In this document: positions 52,191 through 60,042 of the stretch, piece by piece | Layout of the letters: each line of letters starts with the position of its first letter | How positions within the stretch are numbered: the first letter of the stretch is position 1 | Assembly (NCBI GenBank): GCA_020636025.1 | Contig: JACJYQ010000007.1 | Span: 1-64,000 of the forward strand | Length of the DNA stretch: 64,000 nt | Source: Lewinellaceae bacterium | Lineage (GTDB): Bacteria; Bacteroidota; Bacteroidia; Chitinophagales; Saprospiraceae | Reading direction: 5' to 3' | Made by a program: the position numbers and the translations under genes | Notes under the pieces: generated by a model | What the model was told of the DNA's origin: nothing | Databases searched by the model: none | The model's input: the letters and a program-made list of their open reading frames with translations, nothing else

Positions 52191-52198
52191 CAAAAGTA
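52191..52198 (-). promoter_or_regulatory. Candidate -7 box for the Smr gene
   Basis: TACTTTTG on the minus strand matches TAnnTTTG and lies 39 bases upstream of the ATG. The octamer array at 52213-52252 occupies the -33 region, so no ordinary -33 element is seen. Confidence 0.4.
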
Positions 52199-52212
52199 AG
52201 CCATTGTTTTTT

Positions 52213-52252
52213 TAATTAGCTAATTGCCGAATTAGCTAATTAGCTAATTAAA
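52213..52252. repeat. Octamer array in a divergent promoter region
   Basis: Five consecutive 8-bp units, TAATTAGC, TAATTGCC, GAATTAGC and TAATTAAA types. ATTAGCTAAT palindromes arise at unit joints, so the array can form hairpins. It lies between the divergent Smr and acyltransferase genes, unlike the copies at gene 3' ends. Confidence 0.8.
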
Positions 52253-52263
52253 ATTGATTAGTT

Positions 52264-53403
52264 ATGAGTGAAAAAACAGCCTCACCAAGGTACTTGTCTA
52301 TAGATTTTTTTCGGGGAGCAACCATTGCTTTAATGATTATTGTGAATACCCCGGGAACTGGAGAGTACGTTTATGCGCCCCTTCAACATGCAATATGGCA
52401 TGGATGCACGCCGACTGACCTGGTTTTTCCATTTTTTATGTTCATTATCGGTGTTTCCATGTGGTTTTCCTTCGGAAAATTCAATCGAAAGTGGTCAAAA
52501 GAAGTTGGGATGAAAGTGCTTAAACGCACAGTACTTCTATTTCTGATAGGTGTGCTTATGTACAAATTGCCATTTTTATGGCGGGATTGGGACACTTGCA
52601 GGATTATGGGGGTGCCGCAAAGATTGGCATTGGGATATGGATTGGCTTCGGTTCTTGTTCTTAATCTAAACAGGCGTACACTTATTTGGGTTGCAATAGG
52701 CATATTGATTTTGTATTGGGGTTTATTATATGGTTTCGCAATGCCAGGAGGTGACCCTTATTTAGCTGCTTCAAGTGCCGTTCTGCGCTTGGATACCTGG
52801 TTGTTTGGAACAGCGCATCTTTATAATGGTGAAGTTGATGGCGGCCTGAGAATGCCTTTTGATCCCGAAGGTTTGTTGAGCACACTACCTTCTGTAGTAA
52901 CTGTAATTTTAGGGTGGCTGAGTGCTTCCATCATGGCTCAGCGTTCGCAGCAAAAAAGTGTTTTGATTAGAGATTTATTGGTTTTGGGATTATGGATTGG
53001 ATTTGCCGGACTTGCCTGGGATCTGTTTTTCCCGATTAACAAGAAGCTTTGGACCAGTTCTTATGTGTTGTACAGCGGAGGTTTGGCTATGATATTTTTA
53101 GCAGCCAGTATTTGGGTAATTGATGTTCAGAAGTGGCGGAATGGAGCAAGCTTCTTTTTTGCGTTTGGCGCTAACTCTCTGTTCGCCTATTTGTTGTCTG
53201 AAGTGTTGATCATCTTTTGGTACTCCATTTCCTGGGGAACGGGAGAGGGTGAAACAAATGTACAGGGCTGGATTTATCAGCATCTTTTTAAGCCAATTGA
53301 AGGGCAAGAGTTTGGTTCGTTATTATTTGCCTTGTGCTACATGCTGCTGTGCTGGATTGTTTGTCGCTATCTGTTTGTTAAAAAGATTTTTATCAAACTC
53401 TGA
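52264..53403 (+). CDS. HGSNAT-like membrane acyltransferase (DUF5009 family)
   Basis: The 379-residue inner-membrane protein has about ten spans. The N terminus has the family signature YLSIDFFRGATIALMIIVNTPG and HAIWHGCTPTDLVFPFFMFIIGVSM, where the H of IWHG corresponds to the catalytic His of heparan-alpha-glucosaminide acetyltransferase. It may move an acetyl group from cytoplasmic acetyl-CoA to an extracytoplasmic sugar; the substrate is unknown. It is monocistronic. The 11 bases before the ATG follow the octamer array. Confidence 0.85.
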   Translation: MSEKTASPRYLSIDFFRGATIALMIIVNTPGTGEYVYAPLQHAIWHGCTPTDLVFPFFMFIIGVSMWFSFGKFNRKWSKEVGMKVLKRTVLLFLIGVLMYKLPFLWRDWDTCRIMGVPQRLALGYGLASVLVLNLNRRTLIWVAIGILILYWGLLYGFAMPGGDPYLAASSAVLRLDTWLFGTAHLYNGEVDGGLRMPFDPEGLLSTLPSVVTVILGWLSASIMAQRSQQKSVLIRDLLVLGLWIGFAGLAWDLFFPINKKLWTSSYVLYSGGLAMIFLAASIWVIDVQKWRNGASFFFAFGANSLFAYLLSEVLIIFWYSISWGTGEGETNVQGWIYQHLFKPIEGQEFGSLLFALCYMLLCWIVCRYLFVKKIFIKL

Positions 53404-53551
53404 GTAAATGCTGTTGTGATTCATTGGAAACATTGCATCTGATATCTAGGCAATGAGTAATTTTTTGGTCATTTTGATCGAAAAACCTTGGGATTATATT
53501 CTAAAACCTGTCGGTTTAGCGTTACATTAGCAGATTCCACGATTAAGCGCT

Positions 53552-53905
53552 TTGCAAAAGGGAAAGTTACTTACACGATGCTATGCCTGGGGCATTCTTC
53601 TAGTCTTCATGTCCGCCTGGTCATGGGTGACGTTGCATCGTTTGCAAAGCCATCACGAACACAAAGGAATGGATTGCAGTGCCTACTACGATGGGCACAG
53701 TACGCACGTACATGATGATCGCTACACCAATGAGCATTGTTTCCTTTGTGCTTTTTTACTCAATTCTCCTGCGATCATTTCTATCACGCAAACGCTTGTT
53801 TCATCACATCAAGCATTTGAATATCAGAACAATTTCCAGTGCGACTGTAGTTTACACAGATATGTTCTGGATACCACCTTTCTGAGAGGTCCACCAGTGC
53901 TGTGA
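53552..53905 (+). CDS. Small His/Cys-rich membrane-associated protein upstream of a TonB receptor
   Basis: The 117-residue product starts at a TTG (no in-frame ATG exists upstream). It has an N-terminal hydrophobic helix (CYAWGILLVFMSAWSWVTL), a loop rich in His and Asp (LQSHHEHKGMDCSAYYDGHSTHVHDDRY), and the HCFLC motif (NEHCFLCAFLL), then a second Cys pair (CDC). Similar short proteins with a His-rich loop and H-C-x-x-C motif are found beside TonB receptors in Bacteroidota. A metal-binding role linked to the next gene is plausible but inferred. Coding status is supported by the motif and by its position. Confidence 0.65.
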   Translation: MQKGKLLTRCYAWGILLVFMSAWSWVTLHRLQSHHEHKGMDCSAYYDGHSTHVHDDRYTNEHCFLCAFLLNSPAIISITQTLVSSHQAFEYQNNFQCDCSLHRYVLDTTFLRGPPVL

Positions 53906-53978
53906 GGAAATTCTGTTTCTTTAAGTAAACAGGTTATGAGTACTTAAACAGCACTTTTCAAATTTCTGATTTCCTATT

Positions 53979-56357
53979 ATGTTTAAAAGTAAAGCCTCAC
54001 GGGCGGCCCTGGGCTTGCTCTTTGCGGCCGTATCTGCCCATGCGCAACACTGCCATCTGGCTCTGCGTGGATATATAAAAGATGCTTTCAGTCACGAAGC
54101 GCTTGCCTATGCGAGTGTTTTTGTGAAAGAAGCAGGGCGAGGTGCCATGACCGATGAATCAGGTTATTATGCGATCGCTGATCTGTGCGAGAACACATCG
54201 TATACCATCGAAGTGAGCCATGTAACCTGTGATCACCTCACTAAAATTGTTCGGCTTACGGAGAATTCCAATATCGATTTTACATTGGACCACAACACAG
54301 AGTTGAATGAAGTGATCATCAGTGAGAAAGCCATTGCCCCTTCACCTACCCAAACTCAGAATACCGTTTCTTATCATGAACTGGAGGCCGGGAAAGGAGT
54401 AAACCTCGGTGAAACACTGAAACGCTTGCCAGGTGTCACTACACTCAATACCGGAGCTTCTATTTCGAAACCGGTTATTCAGGGTTTACATTCCAATAGA
54501 ATTGCCATTGTAGATAATGAAGTGGTACTCGAAGGACAGCAATGGGGGAGTGAGCACGCTCCGGAAGTAGACCCTTTTACAGCGGATAAAATTTCTGTAT
54601 TGAAAGGTGCCGCAGGTGTGCGATATGGCGTAGGCGCCATGGGTGGTGCTATTCTAATTGAACCTGCTGATTTGCGAGAAAGGGAAGGTATTGGTGGCTG
54701 GTTTTCTCTTGGCACATTTTCCAATGGCCTGGCAGGAGTGGCTTCCGGGGCTGCCGACTGGCATTTGCCGGGTAGGTCTTTAACTTTTAGACTACAGGGG
54801 ACCTTGAAGCGAAGTGGCAATCTACGAGCGCCAGATTATTATTTGGGAAACACCGGCGTGCGGGAAGCCAATTTTTCTGCCATGACAGGCTGGAAATCTC
54901 GCAGATGGGATCACAAGCTTGGCTTCACCAGATTCGATCAGAAACTTGGCATTCTGCGTTCGGCTCATATCAGCGATACCACTTCATTTGGAGAAGCAAT
55001 CCGCAGTGATGTTCCATTGAATAATGTTGATGAGTTCAGTTGGGATATAAATCGCCCATATCAGCTGATTCAGCACAATACGCTGAAATACAAATCAGTA
55101 TTTCGTGTTTCGGACAAATGGAAATACTCGCAGCAATATTCCTGGCAGTACAACTACCGAAGGGAGTTCGATGCGCATCCTCCCAAAAGTGATCCGCAAG
55201 ACCTGCTGAAAAAGAACCAGTTGTCGTTCAGGATATGGAGCAATACCCTGGATCTGGCACTTGAGCATCTTCCCATTCACCACTGGGAGGGAGGTGTAGG
55301 CATTCAAGGTAGCCACCAGTTGAATTTTGTGGGACAAGGAGGACTTATTCCGGATTATGCAAGCGTTGGTGGAGCAATATGGGCTTCTGAACGCTGGAGA
55401 AGGTATCCGATTCCCTGGGAATTCGAGATTGGCGCAAGGTATGATTACCGCTGGAGCCATGTAGAGTCAACAGGAAATGGCAGCCGCAATATTGATGATA
55501 AACTTTCATTCGGAAACATGTCCGGCACTGTAGGCGGTATTTACCACATCAATAACAACATGAAGGTAAGCGTGAACACTGGTCTTGCCTGGCGGCCCCC
55601 GCAAGTAAACGAGCTGTATGCAGAAGGGGTTCACCACGGTTCGGCTACCTACGAAAGGGGGAGATATGATTTGGTTCCTGAACAGGCCTGGAACTCAAAT
55701 TTCAGTTTTAACTGGCAGACATCATTGCTGGATCTTTCGCTTTCAGCTTATCGGAATCAGATACAGCATTTTATGTACCTGAAGCCACAAGCGGAGGGAA
55801 TTCAAACGATCCGGGGTACTTTCCCTTTGTACACGTACGAACAAAGCAATGCAGCCATTCAGGGGATCGATGGAAGTATTACCATACCCATTATCGCTAC
55901 CCTGTTAGTGGAGAGTCGGGTTTCCATACTTCGTGGCTTTCGAACAGATAATGCTGAGTCGCCTGATCCAGATTCAGATAAATGGCTGCCATTGATGCCC
56001 TGCGATCGTTTTCAGTATGGACTTAATTATCTGTTTGGAAAGCAAACAGATACAGAGGCGGGTAACAGAAATAATTTTCTCCGTGTAATGGTCACTTCCG
56101 TTTTGAAGCAAAGCAGATATCCGGATGGCTTATTAAAGGCGCCTCCTCCGGGATACTCAACCTTTAGTCTCGATGCAGGGCGCACGATTCATTTTTCAAA
56201 ATCAGGAAAAGCAAATGGCAGGTCACTGGAGCTGGGTTTAAGTATTCAGAACATGACCAATGCCCGCTATCGCGAGTACCTGAATTTCTTCCGCTATTAT
56301 GCCGATGAACCAGGGTTTAACCTTGGCCTCCGCGCCAAATTCATTTTTGGTACGTAG
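53979..56357 (+). CDS. TonB-dependent outer-membrane receptor, ZnuD-like
   Basis: The 792-residue protein has a signal peptide (MFKSKASRAALGLLFAAVSAHA), a CarboxypepD_reg-like domain (GYIKDAFSHEALAYASVFVKE), a plug domain with GETLKRLPGVTTLNTGASISKPVIQGLHSNRIAIVDN, and a 22-strand-type barrel ending in NLGLRAKFIFGT. The plug motif S-I-S-K-P-V-I-Q-G-L-H and the QWGSEHAPEVDP box resemble the zinc receptor ZnuD family. It would import a metal or metal complex using TonB energy; the substrate is an inference from the neighbours and this motif. It is followed by a lipoprotein gene. Confidence 0.9.
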   Translation: MFKSKASRAALGLLFAAVSAHAQHCHLALRGYIKDAFSHEALAYASVFVKEAGRGAMTDESGYYAIADLCENTSYTIEVSHVTCDHLTKIVRLTENSNIDFTLDHNTELNEVIISEKAIAPSPTQTQNTVSYHELEAGKGVNLGETLKRLPGVTTLNTGASISKPVIQGLHSNRIAIVDNEVVLEGQQWGSEHAPEVDPFTADKISVLKGAAGVRYGVGAMGGAILIEPADLREREGIGGWFSLGTFSNGLAGVASGAADWHLPGRSLTFRLQGTLKRSGNLRAPDYYLGNTGVREANFSAMTGWKSRRWDHKLGFTRFDQKLGILRSAHISDTTSFGEAIRSDVPLNNVDEFSWDINRPYQLIQHNTLKYKSVFRVSDKWKYSQQYSWQYNYRREFDAHPPKSDPQDLLKKNQLSFRIWSNTLDLALEHLPIHHWEGGVGIQGSHQLNFVGQGGLIPDYASVGGAIWASERWRRYPIPWEFEIGARYDYRWSHVESTGNGSRNIDDKLSFGNMSGTVGGIYHINNNMKVSVNTGLAWRPPQVNELYAEGVHHGSATYERGRYDLVPEQAWNSNFSFNWQTSLLDLSLSAYRNQIQHFMYLKPQAEGIQTIRGTFPLYTYEQSNAAIQGIDGSITIPIIATLLVESRVSILRGFRTDNAESPDPDSDKWLPLMPCDRFQYGLNYLFGKQTDTEAGNRNNFLRVMVTSVLKQSRYPDGLLKAPPPGYSTFSLDAGRTIHFSKSGKANGRSLELGLSIQNMTNARYREYLNFFRYYADEPGFNLGLRAKFIFGT

Positions 56358-56396
56358 CGGAATTTCAATCAATCATCATGTATAAAAATTAAAACA

Positions 56397-56927
56397 ATGA
56401 TTAAGAATATAGCATTTTTCAGCCTTACAGCGCTTGTATTAGGTTTTAGCGCGTGTAAAAAAGACACAGCCACACAGCAGGAATTGATCACCAAAGTGAT
56501 TGTACACCTTCAGGGCTCAAACGGATTTAACGAGGAGTTTGCATGGAGCGATCCGGATGGCGGCGACATTTCAAATGCCGTTGTTGATGACATCATCATT
56601 CCCGCTGGAACAACTGATATTACCTGCCACATACACGTTCTGGATGAAAGTAAGTCGCCGACTGAAGACCTTACCTCAGAAATTGAGGGTGAAGGGGATG
56701 TGCATCTTTTGGTGTACAAGATCAGCGGAACGGCAGTTTCCATGATCGATTACAATGATACTGATGGAAATGGAAAACCATTGGGCCTGGATACCAAGTG
56801 GACGGCAGGTACAGGTACGGGATCTGTGAATATTGTACTTCACCACCAACCTGTTACCAAAGACGACCTGAATAATCCCGGAGGAGAAATAGATTTTGAC
56901 GTCACTTTCCCGGTGAGCATTCAGTAG
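56397..56927 (+). CDS. Putative lipoprotein partner of the TonB receptor
   Basis: The 176-residue protein has a lipoprotein signal (MIKNIAFFSLTALVLGFSAC, Cys20 followed by KKD). The mature part has a beta-sandwich look with ITKVIVHLQGSNGFNEEFAWSDPDGG, a CHIHVLDES segment and LVYKISGT, and ends VNIVLHHQPVTKDDLNNPGGEIDFDVTFPVSI. It likely sits on the outer membrane and works with the TonB receptor, whose gene ends 39 bases upstream. No named family is recognised with certainty. It converges on the Hsp20 gene. Confidence 0.8.
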   Translation: MIKNIAFFSLTALVLGFSACKKDTATQQELITKVIVHLQGSNGFNEEFAWSDPDGGDISNAVVDDIIIPAGTTDITCHIHVLDESKSPTEDLTSEIEGEGDVHLLVYKISGTAVSMIDYNDTDGNGKPLGLDTKWTAGTGTGSVNIVLHHQPVTKDDLNNPGGEIDFDVTFPVSIQ

Positions 56928-56937
56928 GAAAACTAAA

Positions 56938-56986
56938 ATGGCTGCCGCGGCATTCTGTCACTTCCTTCAGATTGTCGGGCAGCCAT
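56938..56986. terminator. Hairpin between convergent genes
   Basis: atggctgcc at 56938-56946 pairs with ggcagccat at 56978-56986 around a 31-base loop that contains small palindromes (ccgcgg). It lies between the lipoprotein and Hsp20 genes and has no T run, so it is a weak terminator candidate for both strands. Confidence 0.5.
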
Positions 56987-56994
56987 GGTTACAC

Positions 56995-57432
56995 CTAACT
57001 TATGGAAATATCCTTGGCAGCAGTGCCAGGAGCTTTGGGCAGCGTTACTTCCAAGACGCCATCGGTATAGGAAGCCGTTATGCCGTCCGTTTCAATTTTA
57101 TTGTTCAACTCGAAGCGCCTTTCGAATCCACCGCGGTTATACTCGTGGTGCATCCATTTACTTCTGGCAGATTCCTCGTCGGTACCGGCCACAGCACTGA
57201 TGATGAGTACATCATCGGCAATGCTAATGTTGAACGCATCTTTACTCAGTCCAGGAGCAAAAACAAAGAGCTCATAATAATCCTTGGTTTCCCGGATGTT
57301 TACCGGAGCAGAGGCTGAGTCACCCCGAAACTGTTTGAAAAAACCTGAACGGTCAAAGTTTGCTGCGTGTTTCCAGGCGCCGCAGCCGCGCCATTGTCCG
57401 CGTCCGTGACGCGCATGATGTGTGTGATACAT
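56995..57432 (-). CDS. Hsp20/alpha-crystallin family small heat-shock protein
   Basis: The 145-residue chaperone has an unusual His/Gly/Arg/Trp-rich N-terminal arm (MYHTHHARHGRGQWRGCGAWKH) and then the alpha-crystallin domain from about residue 42: PVNIRETKDYYELFVFAPGLSKDAFNISI, then FERRFELNNKIETDGITASYTDGVLEVTLPKAP. It would bind unfolded proteins and prevent aggregation. It is the last gene of the group headed by the ECF sigma factor on the minus strand and may be under its control. Confidence 0.92.
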   Translation of the reverse strand: MYHTHHARHGRGQWRGCGAWKHAANFDRSGFFKQFRGDSASAPVNIRETKDYYELFVFAPGLSKDAFNISIADDVLIISAVAGTDEESARSKWMHHEYNRGGFERRFELNNKIETDGITASYTDGVLEVTLPKAPGTAAKDISIS

Positions 57433-57484
57433 AGCTTAAATTTAGTTGAATAATTGACTGGTTTTTGTTCTGTCCTGGCAATTG

Positions 57485-57790
57485 TTAGATCACTTCGATC
57501 CTGCGACCAAATGAATTTGATTGCCGCTGTTTGCGCCAGGTGGGATTCAATGGCTGCTCAAAGTCGCGGTCGAAATCGCCAAAGGAAATGTTCGGAGATT
57601 GAGCCTCATATCCGTAACTGCGGTGACTGTATTGTCCTCTGTAGGAGGGATAGCCGAAGAACGCGCGTCGGATCAGGAAAACGGCTCCGAAGATCAATCC
57701 TGCAAAGAGCAGGAAGCCAAGCACTTTCATCAGAGTTATAAAGAATACAACGCCGAAAATCAGTGCGAAAAAGAATTTTGCAAATCGCAT
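57485..57790 (-). CDS. Small membrane protein of unknown function
   Basis: The 101-residue protein has two adjoining N-terminal hydrophobic helices (MRFAKFFFALIFGVVFFITLMKVLGFLLFAGLIFGAVFLI) and a hydrophilic, Tyr/Ser/Arg-rich C terminus. No family is recognised. It lies 52 bases upstream of the Hsp20 gene on the same strand and downstream of a palindromic array, in the apparent stress gene group. Confidence 0.72.
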   Translation of the reverse strand: MRFAKFFFALIFGVVFFITLMKVLGFLLFAGLIFGAVFLIRRAFFGYPSYRGQYSHRSYGYEAQSPNISFGDFDRDFEQPLNPTWRKQRQSNSFGRRIEVI

Positions 57791-57944
57791 GGTGTTTTTG
57801 TTTTTATAGTGAATTGATCACGGATTAAAAGGGCTTTGGAGTACACAGATGGTTTGGAACTTTTTCCAATGGCAATCTGTGTTTGATATATATGAAGACG
57901 AATGAGGGATGGAATTACTTTAAGGAGGGGAGGTTTTTTCTTCG

Positions 57945-58154
57945 CCCCGGAATGAATTCCTGGGTTATGTGTGCCCCTGGAATGAATTCCTGGGTTGCGT
58001 GGCTTTCCCCGGAATGAATTCCGGGATTGCGTGACTTTCCCCGGAATGAATTCCGGGGTTACATGATTTTCTTCGGAATGAATTCCGGGGTTACGTGCTT
58101 TTCCCCGGAATGAATTCCGGGGTTAGAGGATGTTTTTCGGATTGAAATCCGGGG
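57945..58154. repeat. Array of seven palindromic hairpin units, about 32-bp period
   Basis: Seven near-identical palindromes (CCCCGGAATGAATTCCGGGG and variants) start at 57945, 57974, 58007, 58039, 58071, 58103 and about 58136. The intervening 11-16 bases (for example gttacatgattt) also partly repeat. Units 5 and 7 have lost one or more C. The whole gap 57791-58249 (459 bases) is non-coding; the remainder holds nothing else recognisable. It lies between two genes of the same strand. Confidence 0.9.
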
Positions 58155-58249
58155 TTGGTTATGTTTAACCGCTACTTGGTTTTTAGCTCGGGCATCCCTT
58201 TTAGAAGAGTGGTGAGTTGGCGAATTGAAAGATGTGCAGGGTGAAACCC

Positions 58250-58624
58250 TTAGTCTCTTCGGCCACATCTGTCCCGCCATTCCTGCTTAAAACGTGCCCG
58301 CTCTTCTTCACTCATCTGCATCCAGCGTTCGCGAAACATGCCACCTTTGGCACGGAATTTCCGGCCTTTGTGGCGCCATTTGTTGCCACGACCTCCACCT
58401 TTCCCGCCAAAACCGCCAAAGAGTATTCGGGAGAGTGCCAATATTCCAATCGCCTGCCAATAATTGATGCTTCGTACACCAAGTACATCGGGCAGTATGG
58501 CATTCCATAACCACATAACGAGATACCCCATAACCAGGGCAAAGGCAGCAATCCCGAGAGGAATCAATAGAAAGAGCCAGTATTTGCGACGGGGATTTCC
58601 AAAATATTTATCCATGTCTGACAT
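58250..58624 (-). CDS. Small membrane protein co-transcribed with the ECF sigma factor
   Basis: The 124-residue protein has a hydrophobic region at about 15-45 (YWLFLLIPLGIAAFALVMGYLVMWLWNAIL), a second weaker one at about 54-72, then a Gly/Lys/Arg-rich stretch and a charged helix (MSEEERARFKQEWRDRCG). The gene starts 13 bases after the sigma factor stop. Such a partner is expected to be a regulator or effector of the sigma factor, but it lacks a recognisable anti-sigma fold. Its function is not known. Confidence 0.78.
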   Translation of the reverse strand: MSDMDKYFGNPRRKYWLFLLIPLGIAAFALVMGYLVMWLWNAILPDVLGVRSINYWQAIGILALSRILFGGFGGKGGGRGNKWRHKGRKFRAKGGMFRERWMQMSEEERARFKQEWRDRCGRRD

Positions 58625-58637
58625 ATTGAAAGTTGAT

Positions 58638-59192
58638 TTAGCTGTAAAGAAATTCCTGATAAAATGCGTCCAAACGGCGCCTCAGGTGTTTAACGGCATA
58701 GCCTTTTCTGGAAATAAGCGTTTTGATGTTTTGTCCCGTTCGGTCTGCGATTTCCTGAAATGTCTGGTCTTCCAGCTCATTCCAGACAAATACATCGCGT
58801 TGCTCCGGAGGCAGTTCATCAAGCGCCATCATAAGTTCTTCCCAAAATAGTTGTCGGAGATATTCTGTTTCAGGTGTTTCGGGGGTGTTCAGAAGGAGGT
58901 CTTTAAAATCTACATCTCCTTCTTCGTCTTCCATCACAAAATCTTCAAGACTATCATTTTTCTTTTTTCGGTACGTATCTGTGATCCGGTTACGCGCTAC
59001 TCTGTAAAGCCAGGCACTAATCTCCCCAATTGGTTCTGCTCCGGCCACTCTGCTAAACTGATACCACACATCCTGCAAAATATCCTCTGCATCAGCGTCA
59101 GTTCTGACCCGGTTGCGAATAAACCCAAACAGCCGCTTGCCATATTCGCGAACAACCCCTACCATATTTTTCTGTGCAACCATTGAATACAT
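58638..59192 (-). CDS. ECF-family RNA polymerase sigma factor
   Basis: The 184-residue protein has sigma region 2 (GKRLFGFIRNRVRTDADAEDILQDVWYQFSRV...ISAWLYRVARNRITDTYRKKKN), an acidic linker, and region 4 (LDELPPEQRDVFVWNELEDQTFQEIADRTGQNIKTLISRKGYAVKHLRRRL). It should direct transcription of a stress or envelope regulon. The genes downstream on the same strand are two small membrane proteins and Hsp20. The start is at MYSMVAQ; a second ATG gives MVAQKN. Confidence 0.92.
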   Translation of the reverse strand: MYSMVAQKNMVGVVREYGKRLFGFIRNRVRTDADAEDILQDVWYQFSRVAGAEPIGEISAWLYRVARNRITDTYRKKKNDSLEDFVMEDEEGDVDFKDLLLNTPETPETEYLRQLFWEELMMALDELPPEQRDVFVWNELEDQTFQEIADRTGQNIKTLISRKGYAVKHLRRRLDAFYQEFLYS

Positions 59193-59252
59193 TGGTTCTT
59201 TATATGGGCTGACGAATGAGTGGAACTTTTACTTTAATAGGAAGCTGTTTTT

Positions 59253-59300
59253 TAATTAGCTAATGCGATAATTAGCTAATTGGCACATTAGCTAATTCAT
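59253..59300. repeat. Octamer array directly before a stop codon
   Basis: Six consecutive 8-bp units (TAATTAGC, TAATGCGA, TAATTGGC, ACATTAGC, TAATTCAT types). The array ends at 59300, and the stop codon complement of the YdeI-like gene is 59301-59303. ATTAGCTAAT palindromes arise at joints. It lies downstream of that gene and upstream of the ECF sigma gene, both on the minus strand. Confidence 0.85.
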
Positions 59301-59864
59301 TCAAGGTATGCTTCCATACATCTTGCCCTGACCAGTCATTTTAATGAGATAGTTCAGGCGTTTTTGGGCTTCCTCTCTTCGGCTGTTTCCTTTTATCTCG
59401 GCGATCCAACCGATCTTCAGCCTTTTGTAATTGTGTGGAAACTGCTGGAATGTATCCCAAATTTCCGGATCGATCTGCAGCTGTTCCTGCACCCAGTCAG
59501 GGATGATTAGCGGGTCATCTGGGTGGCCAATCTGATCCATAATTGGATCCAGGCCTGCCTGGGTCATGAGGCCGAGCTTTTGAAGTTTCCAAACCCGTTG
59601 ACGGTTCAGCTCTGACAGAAAACTCTTTTTCCTTCTGGGGGTTATCCTTTGAACAGCGCTTTCCTCATCGTATTTTTTGTTGATTCCATCAATCCAGCCG
59701 AAACAAAGGCATTCTTCCACCATGTCATCATAAGCAAGGGTAGGCTTTCCACTAGCTTTGCGAAATGTTCTCAACCAAATCTCGGTTTTTTCCTGATGAT
59801 AAGTTTCAAGCCAACGGCGCCAATCTCCCCTGGTTTCGGGATAAAATACTTCTCCTATTTCCAT
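59301..59864 (-). CDS. YdeI/OmpD-associated family protein
   Basis: The 187-residue cytoplasmic protein has the family blocks RGDWRRWLETYHQEKTEIWL, YDDMVEECLCFGWIDGI, and RQRVWKLQKLGLMTQAGL, ending with a helical FPHNYKRLKIGWIAEIKGNSRREEAQKRL segment. Members have been linked to resistance to cationic peptides, but the biochemical function is unknown. The start is set at MEIGEVFYP; the extension to 59897 is less conserved-looking. It is the only gene in its transcript as far as I can see. Confidence 0.85.
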   Translation of the reverse strand: MEIGEVFYPETRGDWRRWLETYHQEKTEIWLRTFRKASGKPTLAYDDMVEECLCFGWIDGINKKYDEESAVQRITPRRKKSFLSELNRQRVWKLQKLGLMTQAGLDPIMDQIGHPDDPLIIPDWVQEQLQIDPEIWDTFQQFPHNYKRLKIGWIAEIKGNSRREEAQKRLNYLIKMTGQGKMYGSIP

Positions 59865-59906
59865 AGACGACTTTTTAGACAATATTACAGGTTTCAATCT
59901 GTTTGC

Positions 59907-59939
59907 TTTGTGTTTAATGCAAAGACAGGTCTATTTTTG
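59907..59939 (+). promoter_or_regulatory. Promoter for the 386-residue envelope protein gene
   Basis: TTTG at 59907-59910 is followed after 21 bases by TATTTTTG at 59932-59939, a full -33/-7 match for the Bacteroidota pattern. Transcription would start near 59946, giving a 97-base leader. Confidence 0.6.
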
Positions 59940-60042
59940 TCGATTCAAAAAACAAGCTACAACCAACCCTTTATATAAAAGAACGATCATTATTAAACTC
60001 AACTCTCTGGATTTCACTTTTTTTGCGTCAAACTATTTACAC

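Noticed and set aside
57945..58154. Possible CRISPR array, because units recur at about 32 bp
   Set aside because: The gaps between palindromes are only 11-16 bases and are partly repeated themselves, so there are no unique spacers, and no cas genes lie in the window.
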